A program made the position numbers and the translations under genes. The notes under the pieces were generated by a model. It did not search any database. It was not told the origin of the DNA and worked only from the letters and a program-made list of their open reading frames with translations. A DNA stretch of 21,496 nt from an uncultured Bacillus sp. (GTDB taxonomy: Bacteria; Bacillota; Bacilli; Bacillales_B; DSM-18226): contig NZ_CAMLDX010000060.1 in the NCBI RefSeq assembly GCF_946478885.1, positions 1 to 21,496 of the forward strand. The letters are read 5' to 3'. This document shows positions 14,956-21,496 of this stretch, piece after piece (within the stretch, counting starts at the first letter, position 1; the number at the start of each line of letters is the position of its first letter).

Positions 14956-15579
14956 TTAGTAATTTCCAGATTTAATAGAGGAGACTTGGTCGTTCCATGA
15001 TTTACCACTAGACATTCGCCATGAAGTTAGATTACTAAATAAGTAATAACTTGATCGATTGCTAAATGTGATCGCATAACCGCCATAATTATTATGTTGA
15101 TACAGCGTTACCCAAGACCAAGGAGCTACATTTAGAGAAGAAATTCTGTCATTCCAAAAAGAACCCCAACGTACACCTGTAGCTTTTACCCATGTTCCAG
15201 AAGATATGGTTACATATTTTCCATAGTTTTGATTAGAAGTATGTTCATAGAAATAATCTGTTCCTGACTTTATAGTTGCGTTTGTATGGAATGAAGGTCC
15301 TTGAACTTGTTGTTGATATGCTTCAAATTTTTGTGGGGTTGAGAATCCGAGCACCCTTTCTTCTTGATCATTTTTTTCAACAATAATCCAAGCAATGTCT
15401 TTATGTTCATCTGATGAATATTCTACTCCATCTACTGTATCAATTTTTAAATCATCAATCGGGCTCACTGCTGTGGGATTGGCTGCATGTGTTTTGCCTG
15501 CAAAACTGAACACGAAAGAGAAAACCAATGCCAGAGCTATTAAGGGAAAAGACAGATCACGTATCACTTTTCTTGTCAT
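14956..15579 (-). CDS. Secreted beta-gamma-crystallin-like / I36-type protein
   Basis: This 207-aa exported protein has a basic N terminus (MTRKVIRD), a hydrophobic core LIALALVFSFVFSFAG and an AxA-type signal peptidase site at THA-A near residue 33. The C-terminal half carries two Greek-key-like repeats: YFYEHTSNQNYGKYVTISSG with WNDRISSLNV, and VTLYQHNNYGGYAITFSN with SWNDQVSSIKSG. This pattern is shared by beta-gamma-crystallin-like domains and peptidase inhibitor family I36. Calcium binding or protease inhibition is possible but not shown. The start is ATG 15579, seven bases after GGAGG; a TTG one codon earlier is less likely. It is monocistronic, with a terminator behind it. Confidence 0.82.
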   Translation of the reverse strand: MTRKVIRDLSFPLIALALVFSFVFSFAGKTHAANPTAVSPIDDLKIDTVDGVEYSSDEHKDIAWIIVEKNDQEERVLGFSTPQKFEAYQQQVQGPSFHTNATIKSGTDYFYEHTSNQNYGKYVTISSGTWVKATGVRWGSFWNDRISSLNVAPWSWVTLYQHNNYGGYAITFSNRSSYYLFSNLTSWRMSSGKSWNDQVSSIKSGNY

Positions 15580-15850
15580 CAAAGTTCCTCCCTAAATCAA
15601 ATTTAATACGTAGGAAATTATAACATTTATGGAAGAAAATACATGATACATAGTTCTTATTTTTAGTTTTAAAGAAATTAGAGGAAAGGCGTGAAGCAGA
15701 TGTGGGCAAGCAAGGACAGATTCTTTAAGTACCCCTAAAGTATAATGATGACGGTTCTAAAGCATTCCTTTGACAATTTTCATTTTTCTCGAATGAACAA
15801 TGCTTAAGCAAGTAATTAGAATGAATGGTTGCTGTTTTTTTAAAAAGATC

Positions 15851-17107
15851 CACGTGTGTTGATCAGCTAATTTTTACCAAAAAAATAATATAAAAAGAGA
15901 GATGCTACTTGTAAAATGTAAGTTACCACACAAACATTTACGAAAAGAGGCATCTCTTAGAAAGAAGAATACCACGTTCCAAACACTGATTCAAAACTTT
16001 CTTTCAGAAACCGAGCTACAAGCCATTTTAAAAGAGTTTTACTACGAAGATAAAGCCCGTAAATGTACGGTTACGACGCTTATTTCCTATATTGTCACAG
16101 CTGCGGCGAATGAGTGGAAAAGCTTGCGTCATTCTGCGGATGTCGGACCCAGTGCAGGACTTGTTTCTGTCGATCATTCCACCCTTTCGAAGCACATGAA
16201 GTCGCTTGATTATGCCATTATTAAACGGATTTTTGAAGTCATTATAAGCAAGTTGAATCAAGCTGCACGACGTACACTAAAGATGCCAAAAACTCTTCTA
16301 TCTATTGATTCAACGACGATTACCGTTGGAAAAACACGATTACCTTGGGCGGTCTATCATGGTGAACGTTCTGGCATAAAACTTCACGTGAGCTTTACCA
16401 ATGAAACGGGCATGCCCACAACAAAATCGTTGAAACAACAGGCTTGAAGCGCGATTATTCTATCGGAAAACAACTCGAAGACAAACGTTTTATTCTAGTG
16501 GGAGACCGTGCGTACTTTTCCATCGACAAGGTAGATCGATACATTTCTGAAGGTCAAGCATTTGTCTTTCGTTTAAAAGACAACATCCAATTCAATCGCA
16601 AAAAGTCGCTCAAAGGCAGTCGCCCTAAGAATTCCAATGTGACAGCTGATTTAACATGCACAATGGGTACACCTCAGAAACAAACAGAAAAGCGTCATCG
16701 TGTCATCCAATTTACCGATTATGAAGGTAAATTAATGCGTATTGTGACAAATTTGATGAACATCACAGCCGAAGAAATCGCCGAAATGTACAAGTCTCGT
16801 TGGGCTATCGAAACCTTTTTTCGTTGGATCAAGCAAAATTTGAATGTTCCCGTGTTGTTTGGCACATCGAAGAATGCCGTTTTTAATCAACTATTCGCGG
16901 CGCTCATTGCCTATGTTTTATTGAAATGGCTGCATGCTCAAGCTCAAAAATATATCGATCGAAAACCCTTGTCACTCACAGGTTTTCAGAGGTTGCTTCT
17001 TTGTGACAGCTTGCCTTTTGAATGGCGAATAACCCTGAAAGAAATCATAGAGAGGTATCGGTTAGTCTACGATACAATTGTATAATTTTGGTTAATCAAC
17101 ACACGTG
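15851..17107 (+). mobile_element. IS4-family insertion sequence (IS5377-like), 1257 bp
   Basis: The element is bounded by the inverted repeat CACGTGTGTTGAT (15851-15863) and its complement ATCAACACACGTG (17095-17107). It carries one broken transposase gene filling most of its length, as in IS4-group elements. The immediate flanks (TAAAAAGATC on the left, AAAACAATAA on the right) do not form an obvious target duplication. An extra ACGTGTGTT lies outside, at 17161-17169. Confidence 0.85.
15902..17085 (+). pseudogene. IS4-family DDE transposase, frameshifted
   Basis: The N-terminal frame (15902-16447) holds the first catalytic Asp in LLSIDSTTITVGKTRLPWA. The second frame (about 16425-17085) holds the second Asp in LVGDRAYFS and the IS4 Y-(2)-R-(3)-E-(6)-K signature in YKSRWAIETFFRWIK. 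Close family members read through from PxxIVETTGLK without a break. Here the phase changes at about 16421-16427 (ACAAAATCG), equal to a 1-base loss or 2-base gain. A minus-1 slip on AAAA would restore PTTKIVETTG. AGAGATGC (15898-15905), which includes the likely ATG, can pair with GCATCTCT (15950-15957), a typical way of hiding the start from outside transcripts. The element is probably inactive unless the slip is programmed. Confidence 0.85.
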
Positions 17108-17224
17108 AAAACAATAAAAAGAATGCTCTATGGCCGTGCAAGTTTTACTTTATTAAAGAAACGTGTGTTATTTCATTTGTAAACATTATTTTAATAAAAC
17201 AGTTTCCCCTAAAGAAGCACATCC

Positions 17225-17317
17225 TTATACTAATTCACCATATTTGCGTAAGAACCATTTTTTGCCTGCCAAATACAATGTCATCAACTCGACCACGTTT
17301 AGTGCGTCTCGCAACTT
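17225..17317 (-). pseudogene. C-terminal remnant of an unknown gene
   Basis: Thirty codons on the minus strand read LRDALNVVELMTLYLAGKKW and end YGELV before a TAA, preceded by in-frame stops. The text looks like real protein, perhaps a membrane protein C terminus, but the rest of the gene is gone. It lies next to the insertion sequence. The family is not identified. Confidence 0.4.
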
Positions 17318-17418
17318 ATTTTAAAACCTTGAGAAGTTTCTTTTTGCATTCTCCTAATTATCTACAATTTCAATAGCCGATTTTGATTTAATGGTTAAGA
17401 TTTTTGGTGAGTATTAAG

Positions 17419-17445
17419 AAAAAGAGAACCCCCATCTCTCTTTTT
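17419..17445. terminator. Short bidirectional hairpin
   Basis: AAAAAGAGA (17419-17427) pairs with TCTCTTTTT (17437-17445) around an eight- to nine-base loop containing ACCCCCA, with further T after it. It could stop plus-strand read-through from the insertion sequence. Confidence 0.6.
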
Positions 17446-17550
17446 TCTGGCGCTTGCCTAACACACAGTAATGCGACGGGGGTGGTTGAAGGGGAAAGAA
17501 AGTAAAACTTTTATAGAGGTGAAAAAATGTAACAAACTAGAGAAAAAGAA

Positions 17551-17581
17551 GAAACCGGTAGCGAGCATCACCGTCGGTTTC
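17551..17581 (-). terminator. Terminator of the circular-bacteriocin-like operon
   Basis: GAAACCG (17551-17557) pairs with CGGTTTC (17575-17581), and on the minus strand it is followed by a T-rich tract (TTCTTTTTC). It lies seven bases beyond the stop of the ABC ATPase gene. Confidence 0.75.
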
Positions 17582-17587
17582 TTAATC

Positions 17588-18256
17588 TTATATTTTATTC
17601 AAAACAAAAATCTCAAGTTCCGATTCCGTAAAATCATTTTTAACTTGATGAACAATGCCGTTTTTCAAAACGAGAATCTCATCGCCGATTTTGTGGGCAA
17701 TTGGAATCATATGCGTTGAAATAAAAACGATGTTTCCCTTACTGGCGTATTTTATTAATCTCTTATGCATCATATCAATATTAATTGGATCCAACGACAC
17801 TAAAGGTTCGTCTAGCAGAAGCGCCTTCGGTTGCAACAAAAAGGCAGTTGTTAAAGCCAATTGATGTTTCATTCCTTGAGAGTAATTGATCACTAGTTCA
17901 TTTGAAAAGGATTGTATGCCAGAATGTTCAATGAAAGTTCTTAATTCCTCTCTTGTCATATTCAAGTTATGTAGCTTTTGTACAAAATCCAAGTTATCAA
18001 ATCCGGATAGGAAATCCAACAATGCAGGCTTTTCCGATACATAGTAACAGATTTCATCTAACTTTCGACATGGATTAGTTTGGATACTACCACCATTATA
18101 ATGTAACATACTGGATAGAATCTTCATTAAAGTTGTTTTTCCAGCACCATTTCGGCCCAACAAACAGTACACTTTCCCAGCTTCAAGCTTGAAGCTGGCT
18201 TTATTTAATATCTCTTGCTTATATGTTTTTTGTAGGTCTGTCACTGTAATAATCAT
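17588..18256 (-). CDS. ABC transporter ATP-binding protein of putative circular bacteriocin operon
   Basis: This 222-aa single ATPase domain has Walker A GRNGAGKTT (34-42), a divergent signature YSQGMKHQ, Walker B LLLDEPLVSLD and the switch His in STHMIP. In circular bacteriocin clusters (As-48D, CirD) a stand-alone ATPase of this size works with the DUF95 protein and the large membrane protein in export and producer protection. Its ribosome site GGAGTGA overlaps the stop of the upstream DUF95 gene (ATGGAGTGA), so translation is coupled. It is the last gene before the terminator. No small immunity gene follows, unlike circularin A or AS-48. Family sure; pathway role inferred from synteny. Confidence 0.9.
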   Translation of the reverse strand: MIITVTDLQKTYKQEILNKASFKLEAGKVYCLLGRNGAGKTTLMKILSSMLHYNGGSIQTNPCRKLDEICYYVSEKPALLDFLSGFDNLDFVQKLHNLNMTREELRTFIEHSGIQSFSNELVINYSQGMKHQLALTTAFLLQPKALLLDEPLVSLDPINIDMMHKRLIKYASKGNIVFISTHMIPIAHKIGDEILVLKNGIVHQVKNDFTESELEIFVLNKI

Positions 18257-18263
18257 TAATGCT

Positions 18264-18824
18264 TCACTCCATAATAAATTTTAATAAATTTGGAGTTGCA
18301 AATGCTTCTATTAGAGAGGCGATGAAGAAGAAAGATGCCATGGCAACTATAAGTTTCAGAATCTCCTTGCTGTTCTCAATATGGAATATATTTTCCTTAT
18401 ATATACGATTCAGTAAATATCTGAAGCTGAGCGTAGAAAGATATACATTAAATGCAATTGCAACTAATTCAACTATACCGTGAGTCAATAAGGCCACAAA
18501 TGAATACAAGAAAGAGCCGCTATGTAAATATGCACCATAAGCTGCAAAGACAAGTAGGTAGAAATCATACAGGAAAAATATAGTTGAAACAATGCCAAAG
18601 GAAATATTGCCTAATAATATGAGCATGAAGGAAGACGTAATATTGTGAATAAAAATATTATACCAATGTGCATGCTTGATTAATTCTAAACTGCTGCTTC
18701 GTTCAAAAGTTGTATCACTAAAATAAATAAAGGCGTATGCGCATGCAAACAAAACTGCATAAATTATTAAAATCCCAAGAATTGTTTTATTAAAAATTTT
18801 TTTGATATCAATTAAACTAATCAT
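18264..18824 (-). CDS. DUF95/SpoIIM-family membrane protein
   Basis: This 186-aa protein has about five membrane spans. Family marks are the N-terminal FNKTILGILIIYAVLFACAY, the central LTHGIVELVAIAFN and the C-terminal FFFIASLIEAFATP. SpoIIM proteins act in sporulation, but the same domain is a constant part of circular bacteriocin clusters (As-48C, CirC), where it is needed for secretion or maturation. The setting here, between a large membrane protein and an ATPase, fits the latter. The ATG overlaps the end of the upstream gene by eight bases. Confidence 0.85.
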   Translation of the reverse strand: MISLIDIKKIFNKTILGILIIYAVLFACAYAFIYFSDTTFERSSSLELIKHAHWYNIFIHNITSSFMLILLGNISFGIVSTIFFLYDFYLLVFAAYGAYLHSGSFLYSFVALLTHGIVELVAIAFNVYLSTLSFRYLLNRIYKENIFHIENSKEILKLIVAMASFFFIASLIEAFATPNLLKFIME

Positions 18825-20310
18825 ACCGAACTCCTCTTATTCTTGAAATTTTATCTATAATCCATATGCTTACTCCGGAAACAAGGAGAATAGAAACAAA
18901 GAAAGAGAAAACTGTTCCAAAAATACCAAAACCCCGCAGCAATATTTGAACGGATGTAATGGACAGGAATAATAGTACAATACTCCCCTTCCCAATCTTC
19001 TTAAAAAACTTTTCATCTAGCAATGATTCAAGTCTGTAAACAGATCTAACGTACAAGAATAAACTGCAGATCATCAATGTAGACCCGAATAGAAAGAACT
19101 TTATAATAGACCTATCAAACTGCATTGTTTTTGTTAAACAGAGAATGGTGATTATCAAGGTAAATTGCACCAGTAAAGGAACAGACAGCATAACGGCGGT
19201 GTATTTTATTGGGCCATTGTGTCTTTTACAAAATAGTATAGTTTGAACGATGTTTTGGTTCAAATATAATACAATGAGCATATAAGCTGCTAGAAAAGAA
19301 ACATTCACTGTTTGCACACCAAAAGAGGCACTAAACGTGAGCCCAAAAAGAGTTCCAATATAAGCAAGCATGAAATTAGTGTTTACAATCCCATATTCTC
19401 GTGAAACATTTATATATATATATATAAAGTATTTTTTAAAGATAGAATAATCCATAAAATGAGATGGATTTTCCTTTTCTATGCACATCTTTTCGGAAAA
19501 GATGTGCAGCAAGCTGCTACAAATAAGAATTCCAATCATTATAACAATATAACCTGTTAGATTGATGCGTAATTCATATAGATTAAATTTCGATAGTACT
19601 GTTAAATTTTCAATCCATCCCACCATTTTCCCATACAAAATATTATGAAATATAGTGCTCAAAAAAGAAACTGCATATGTTTGATAAATGGAAAGAAGAA
19701 TGCAAATGAATATATAAAAAAGTGGCAACAAGAATTTATTGACTAGGTTTATGTATCTTTCTCTAAATACATAAGTACAAAATCTTAAAAACCCAATTAT
19801 AAAGCCTACATACAATAAACCAAGCAAAGCTTGACCCATAAAAAGGAATCCGTTAATTCCGTTCAAAATTGTCTGCATAATAATAAAAGGAAGGGAAAAA
19901 AGAAAAATAAATCCCCAAGTCAATATGATACCAATATACTCATTCATAATAATCAATCTTTTTTTCTGCTTAAAGGAAAGATTACTTGTAACCGCATAAG
20001 CACGAAAATCGTTACTAACATGATGGTTGAGTATCGTTAAAATACATAACAAAATATAAAGAAGAACGATTATGTTCGTTCTTTCAATGGATAATGGAAT
20101 GTAATGAAACAAGATTTGAAACAGCGATGCCAATACAAACCAGAAGATATAGATTACAAGGAGCAAAATTTTAAGGTATGGTTTTAAACGAAAAAGAAAA
20201 AGGCGTACCGTGCCGGATTGTATTCCGAGCCCGTCGCCAGCATATAATATTTGATTTAGCAGTATTGTAAGAATCTTCCTCGTTAATTGATAGATGAACT
20301 GTAAGTTCAA
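18817..20310 (-). CDS. Large polytopic membrane protein, CirB/As-48B-like
   Basis: This 497-aa very hydrophobic protein has roughly ten to twelve membrane spans and a few basic loops (for example SNLSFKQKKRL). It has no recognisable catalytic motif. Circular bacteriocin clusters carry an equally large, poorly conserved membrane protein directly behind the precursor gene (As-48B, CirB), thought to act in maturation or export, and this gene has the matching place and size. A generic ABC-2-type permease is the alternative. The start is TTG 20310 with AAGGAAGTG about nine bases upstream. It follows the 106-aa gene by 59 bases and overlaps the DUF95 gene by eight. Confidence 0.75.
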   Translation of the reverse strand: MNLQFIYQLTRKILTILLNQILYAGDGLGIQSGTVRLFLFRLKPYLKILLLVIYIFWFVLASLFQILFHYIPLSIERTNIIVLLYILLCILTILNHHVSNDFRAYAVTSNLSFKQKKRLIIMNEYIGIILTWGFIFLFSLPFIIMQTILNGINGFLFMGQALLGLLYVGFIIGFLRFCTYVFRERYINLVNKFLLPLFYIFICILLSIYQTYAVSFLSTIFHNILYGKMVGWIENLTVLSKFNLYELRINLTGYIVIMIGILICSSLLHIFSEKMCIEKENPSHFMDYSIFKKYFIYIYINVSREYGIVNTNFMLAYIGTLFGLTFSASFGVQTVNVSFLAAYMLIVLYLNQNIVQTILFCKRHNGPIKYTAVMLSVPLLVQFTLIITILCLTKTMQFDRSIIKFFLFGSTLMICSLFLYVRSVYRLESLLDEKFFKKIGKGSIVLLFLSITSVQILLRGFGIFGTVFSFFVSILLVSGVSIWIIDKISRIRGVRYD

Positions 20311-20369
20311 ATTAAATCACACTTCCTTATATATAAAACCATCTTTTTACAATTTTTCTTTGCCCTATC

Positions 20370-20690
20370 TTAGTGTTTTGCTAATTGCTCGATATAGTTT
20401 TCTAGTAAGTACGATATGAGAGCATCTCCGAGTACGGAAATAACTAATGCAACGACGTTCCAACTAAAAAACAATTGTAATGATCTTGTAAGAGTTTTAC
20501 CAGCCTTCCATGCTTTACGTGCTTGATATAATCCTGTAAGTGCTGCAGAGTAAGACAAACCTGAAACAATGTTAGACATGTCAAATGTTACACCTGCACG
20601 TGCAAATAATACTAATATTGCCATTGTGGCACCCAGGCCGAGGAAGCCTAACAATTCTTTTTTCGAACTTTTTAAAACGAATGAATTCAT
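20370..20690 (-). CDS. Putative circular bacteriocin precursor (AS-48-like), 106 aa
   Basis: The length matches the AS-48 precursor (105 aa, 35-residue leader). The N-terminal part has a short basic start and a hydrophobic stretch FLGLGATMAILVLFARAG, like AS-48-type leaders. The remaining 70 or so residues are helical and amphipathic with little charge, and the C-terminal LGDALISYLLENYIEQLAK aligns in pattern with the AS-48/pumilarin helix ending in YLKxEIKKKG. The ribosome site GGAGG overlaps the stop of the gene upstream. The order of this gene, large membrane protein, DUF95 and ATPase equals As-48 A-B-C-D. Against the call, the C terminus lacks the usual aromatic end (it ends LAKH) and the core is divergent. 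It could instead be a small membrane accessory protein. Confidence 0.55.
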   Translation of the reverse strand: MNSFVLKSSKKELLGFLGLGATMAILVLFARAGVTFDMSNIVSGLSYSAALTGLYQARKAWKAGKTLTRSLQLFFSWNVVALVISVLGDALISYLLENYIEQLAKH

Positions 20691-20696
20691 TTTCCT

Positions 20697-21251
20697 TTAA
20701 CCTCCTAATGGAATACTTGAAAATACTAGATAGCTAGTCAAAGCAAAAATTGTGAAAAGAAGTGGTTTTAACCAAGATTTATCTGCCAACTCCTTAAGCA
20801 GCCAAAACATAACAATGAAACTTAAAATCAAGATTGGATTGGCCACGACCAATAGAAAATTGGAACTGTTTTTCAATATAAATAATTGCCATATGACTAC
20901 AAGAGACATTAGTGAATTGAAAATGAGAGTTATTCGATAGAAAGTCTTGAAATCTATTGAAATTCTAAAAATGAATCTTGCAATCAAATAGGATATGACT
21001 GCCCCGAAAAAAAGTTGGGCGATAATGTAAAAGATAAAAAGGAAAATTATAATTCCTATTATTGCAAAACCGGGTGTTTTTTCCTTGTTGATTAAATTGA
21101 CAAAGGTGCTAAATTCGCTTGTCCCCATGTCTGAGTAGATTGCGATTATCATGGAAGATATTGAGAGGACAAATGCAATTATAAATAAAACATATGTGGC
21201 AAATTTACTTTTTTTATCCAATTCATATAGTTTATTCCTTTCTGACATCAT
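20697..21251 (-). CDS. Yip1-like membrane protein, first gene of the operon
   Basis: This 184-aa protein has about five membrane spans and a central FFGAVISYLIARFIFRISI, then FKTFYRITLIFNSLMS, typical of Yip1-type domains. Its function is unknown; as first gene of the putative bacteriocin operon it might serve immunity or maturation. Two ATG codons in tandem (21251 and 21248) have no Shine-Dalgarno, and an inverted repeat AGTATT/AATACT sits where it should be. The stop (GGAGGTTAA) contains the ribosome site of the 106-aa gene six bases later, so the two are translationally coupled. Confidence 0.7.
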   Translation of the reverse strand: MMSERNKLYELDKKSKFATYVLFIIAFVLSISSMIIAIYSDMGTSEFSTFVNLINKEKTPGFAIIGIIIFLFIFYIIAQLFFGAVISYLIARFIFRISIDFKTFYRITLIFNSLMSLVVIWQLFILKNSSNFLLVVANPILILSFIVMFWLLKELADKSWLKPLLFTIFALTSYLVFSSIPLGG

Positions 21252-21254
21252 AGT

Positions 21255-21270
21255 AGTATTTTGTAATACT
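21255..21270. promoter_or_regulatory. Inverted repeat at the translation start of the operon
   Basis: AGTATT (21255-21260) and AATACT (21265-21270) flank TTGT, immediately upstream of the first ATG of the minus-strand operon. It may be an operator or an RNA hairpin controlling the start. Confidence 0.45.
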
Positions 21271-21335
21271 GAATGGATAGATTGTATATTTTTGTCATTG
21301 CTTGTTGTTAAATCAGTGCTTTCAATACATAAAAT

Positions 21336-21364
21336 ACTTTACAGTTACATAAATTTACAGTCAA
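21336..21364 (-). promoter_or_regulatory. Putative promoter of the circular-bacteriocin-like operon
   Basis: On the minus strand TTGACT (21364-21359) is followed after 17 bases by TAAAGT (21341-21336), a good -35 with a weak -10. It lies about 85 bases before the first gene and is interlaced with the TTTACAGT repeats. Other A/T-rich hexamers nearby could serve as the -10. Confidence 0.4.
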
Positions 21365-21380
21365 GTAAAATATTTACTGT
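21338..21380. repeat. Three direct repeats TTTAC(A/T)GT in the operon promoter
   Basis: TTTACAGT occurs at 21338 and 21354 and TTTACTGT at 21373, with start-to-start distances of 16 and 19 bases. The outer pair also forms an inverted repeat TTACAGT/ACTGTAA. The position over the putative -35/-10 region suggests binding sites for a regulator that is not encoded in the window. Confidence 0.55.
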
Positions 21381-21401
21381 AATTCATTATCCCACTCTGT
21401 T

Positions 21402-21496
21402 AAGAAAGATGTCGTACGATATTCACAAGAACAAAAAGAAACCATTATCAAACGAATGATGCCCCCAAATAATGAATCCGTAACACAAATTTCGAA
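21402..21496 (+). pseudogene. Transposase orfA-like N-terminal fragment, runs off the window
   Basis: The frame beginning KKDVVRYSQEQKETIIKRMM and continuing PPNNESVTQIS matches the entry of helix-turn-helix transposase proteins of the type RYSxEQKxxIVxRMMPPxNxSVxxLS. It continues beyond the right edge. No ATG, GTG or TTG precedes it in frame before the stop at 21366-21368, so the 5' end may be truncated by an insertion boundary, or it may use an unusual start. The rest of the gene is not visible. Confidence 0.5.

Noticed and set aside
16444..17085. Independent second gene in the insertion sequence
   Set aside because: It is the C-terminal half of the same IS4 transposase, carrying the second Asp and the catalytic Glu; the TTG start has no ribosome site.
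17471..17719. Plus-strand 82-codon frame
   Set aside because: It crosses the terminator at 17551-17581 and the 3' end of the ABC ATPase gene; composition is Lys-rich noise.
18264..18824. Genuine sporulation protein SpoIIM
   Set aside because: The domain matches, but overlap with a large membrane protein gene and coupling to an ABC ATPase point to a transport operon instead.
21151..21459. Plus-strand 102-codon frame
   Set aside because: It is antisense to the Yip1-like gene and its control region; the coding signal at the edge is in another frame (the transposase-like one).

Overview
The window looks like the chromosome of a Gram-positive, low-GC, spore-former-type Bacillaceae. The signs are a Bacillus-like 5S rRNA 3' end, strong AGGAGG-type ribosome sites, TTG/GTG starts, a subtilosin operon, an IS5377-like IS4 element and a SpoIIM-family protein. 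The genus cannot be fixed from sequence alone.

Layout. 1-2150: the end of an rRNA operon (5S 3' part plus terminator), a PilZ-domain protein, several strong hairpins, a DIP1984-family protein and a 21-bp-period repeat array. 2159-4740: a cytochrome P450 gene divergent from a PadR-type regulator. A 36-bp near-perfect palindrome lies just upstream of the P450 gene. After padR come a tiny basic ORF, a truncated small ORF and a remnant that looks like an IS200/IS605 end. 4814-11849: a complete subtilosin A-type sactipeptide operon, sboA-albABCDEFG. The 43-aa precursor is too short for ordinary ORF lists and has to be read by eye. 11960-15600: a Crp/Fnr regulator with a DUF2892 membrane protein, a medium-chain dehydrogenase/reductase, and a secreted beta-gamma-crystallin-like protein. 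15851-17107: a frameshifted IS4-family element with terminal inverted repeats. 17588-21380: a minus-strand five-gene operon: a Yip1-like membrane protein, a 106-aa peptide, a large polytopic membrane protein, a DUF95/SpoIIM protein and an ABC ATPase. Its order and sizes match the A-B-C-D core of circular bacteriocin clusters (AS-48, circularin A). The right edge holds the start of a transposase-like reading frame.

How they work together. In the sbo-alb operon, AlbA (radical SAM) installs thioether bonds in SboA, the AlbE/AlbF M16-type pair removes the leader and probably acts in cyclisation, and AlbB/C/D (with AlbG) serve export and immunity. All six cross-linking residues of subtilosin A are kept, while six other core positions differ. 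The second operon is proposed, with less certainty, to make and export a divergent head-to-tail cyclised peptide. If so, two unrelated routes to circular antimicrobial peptides lie within about 17 kb, separated by cargo genes and an insertion sequence.
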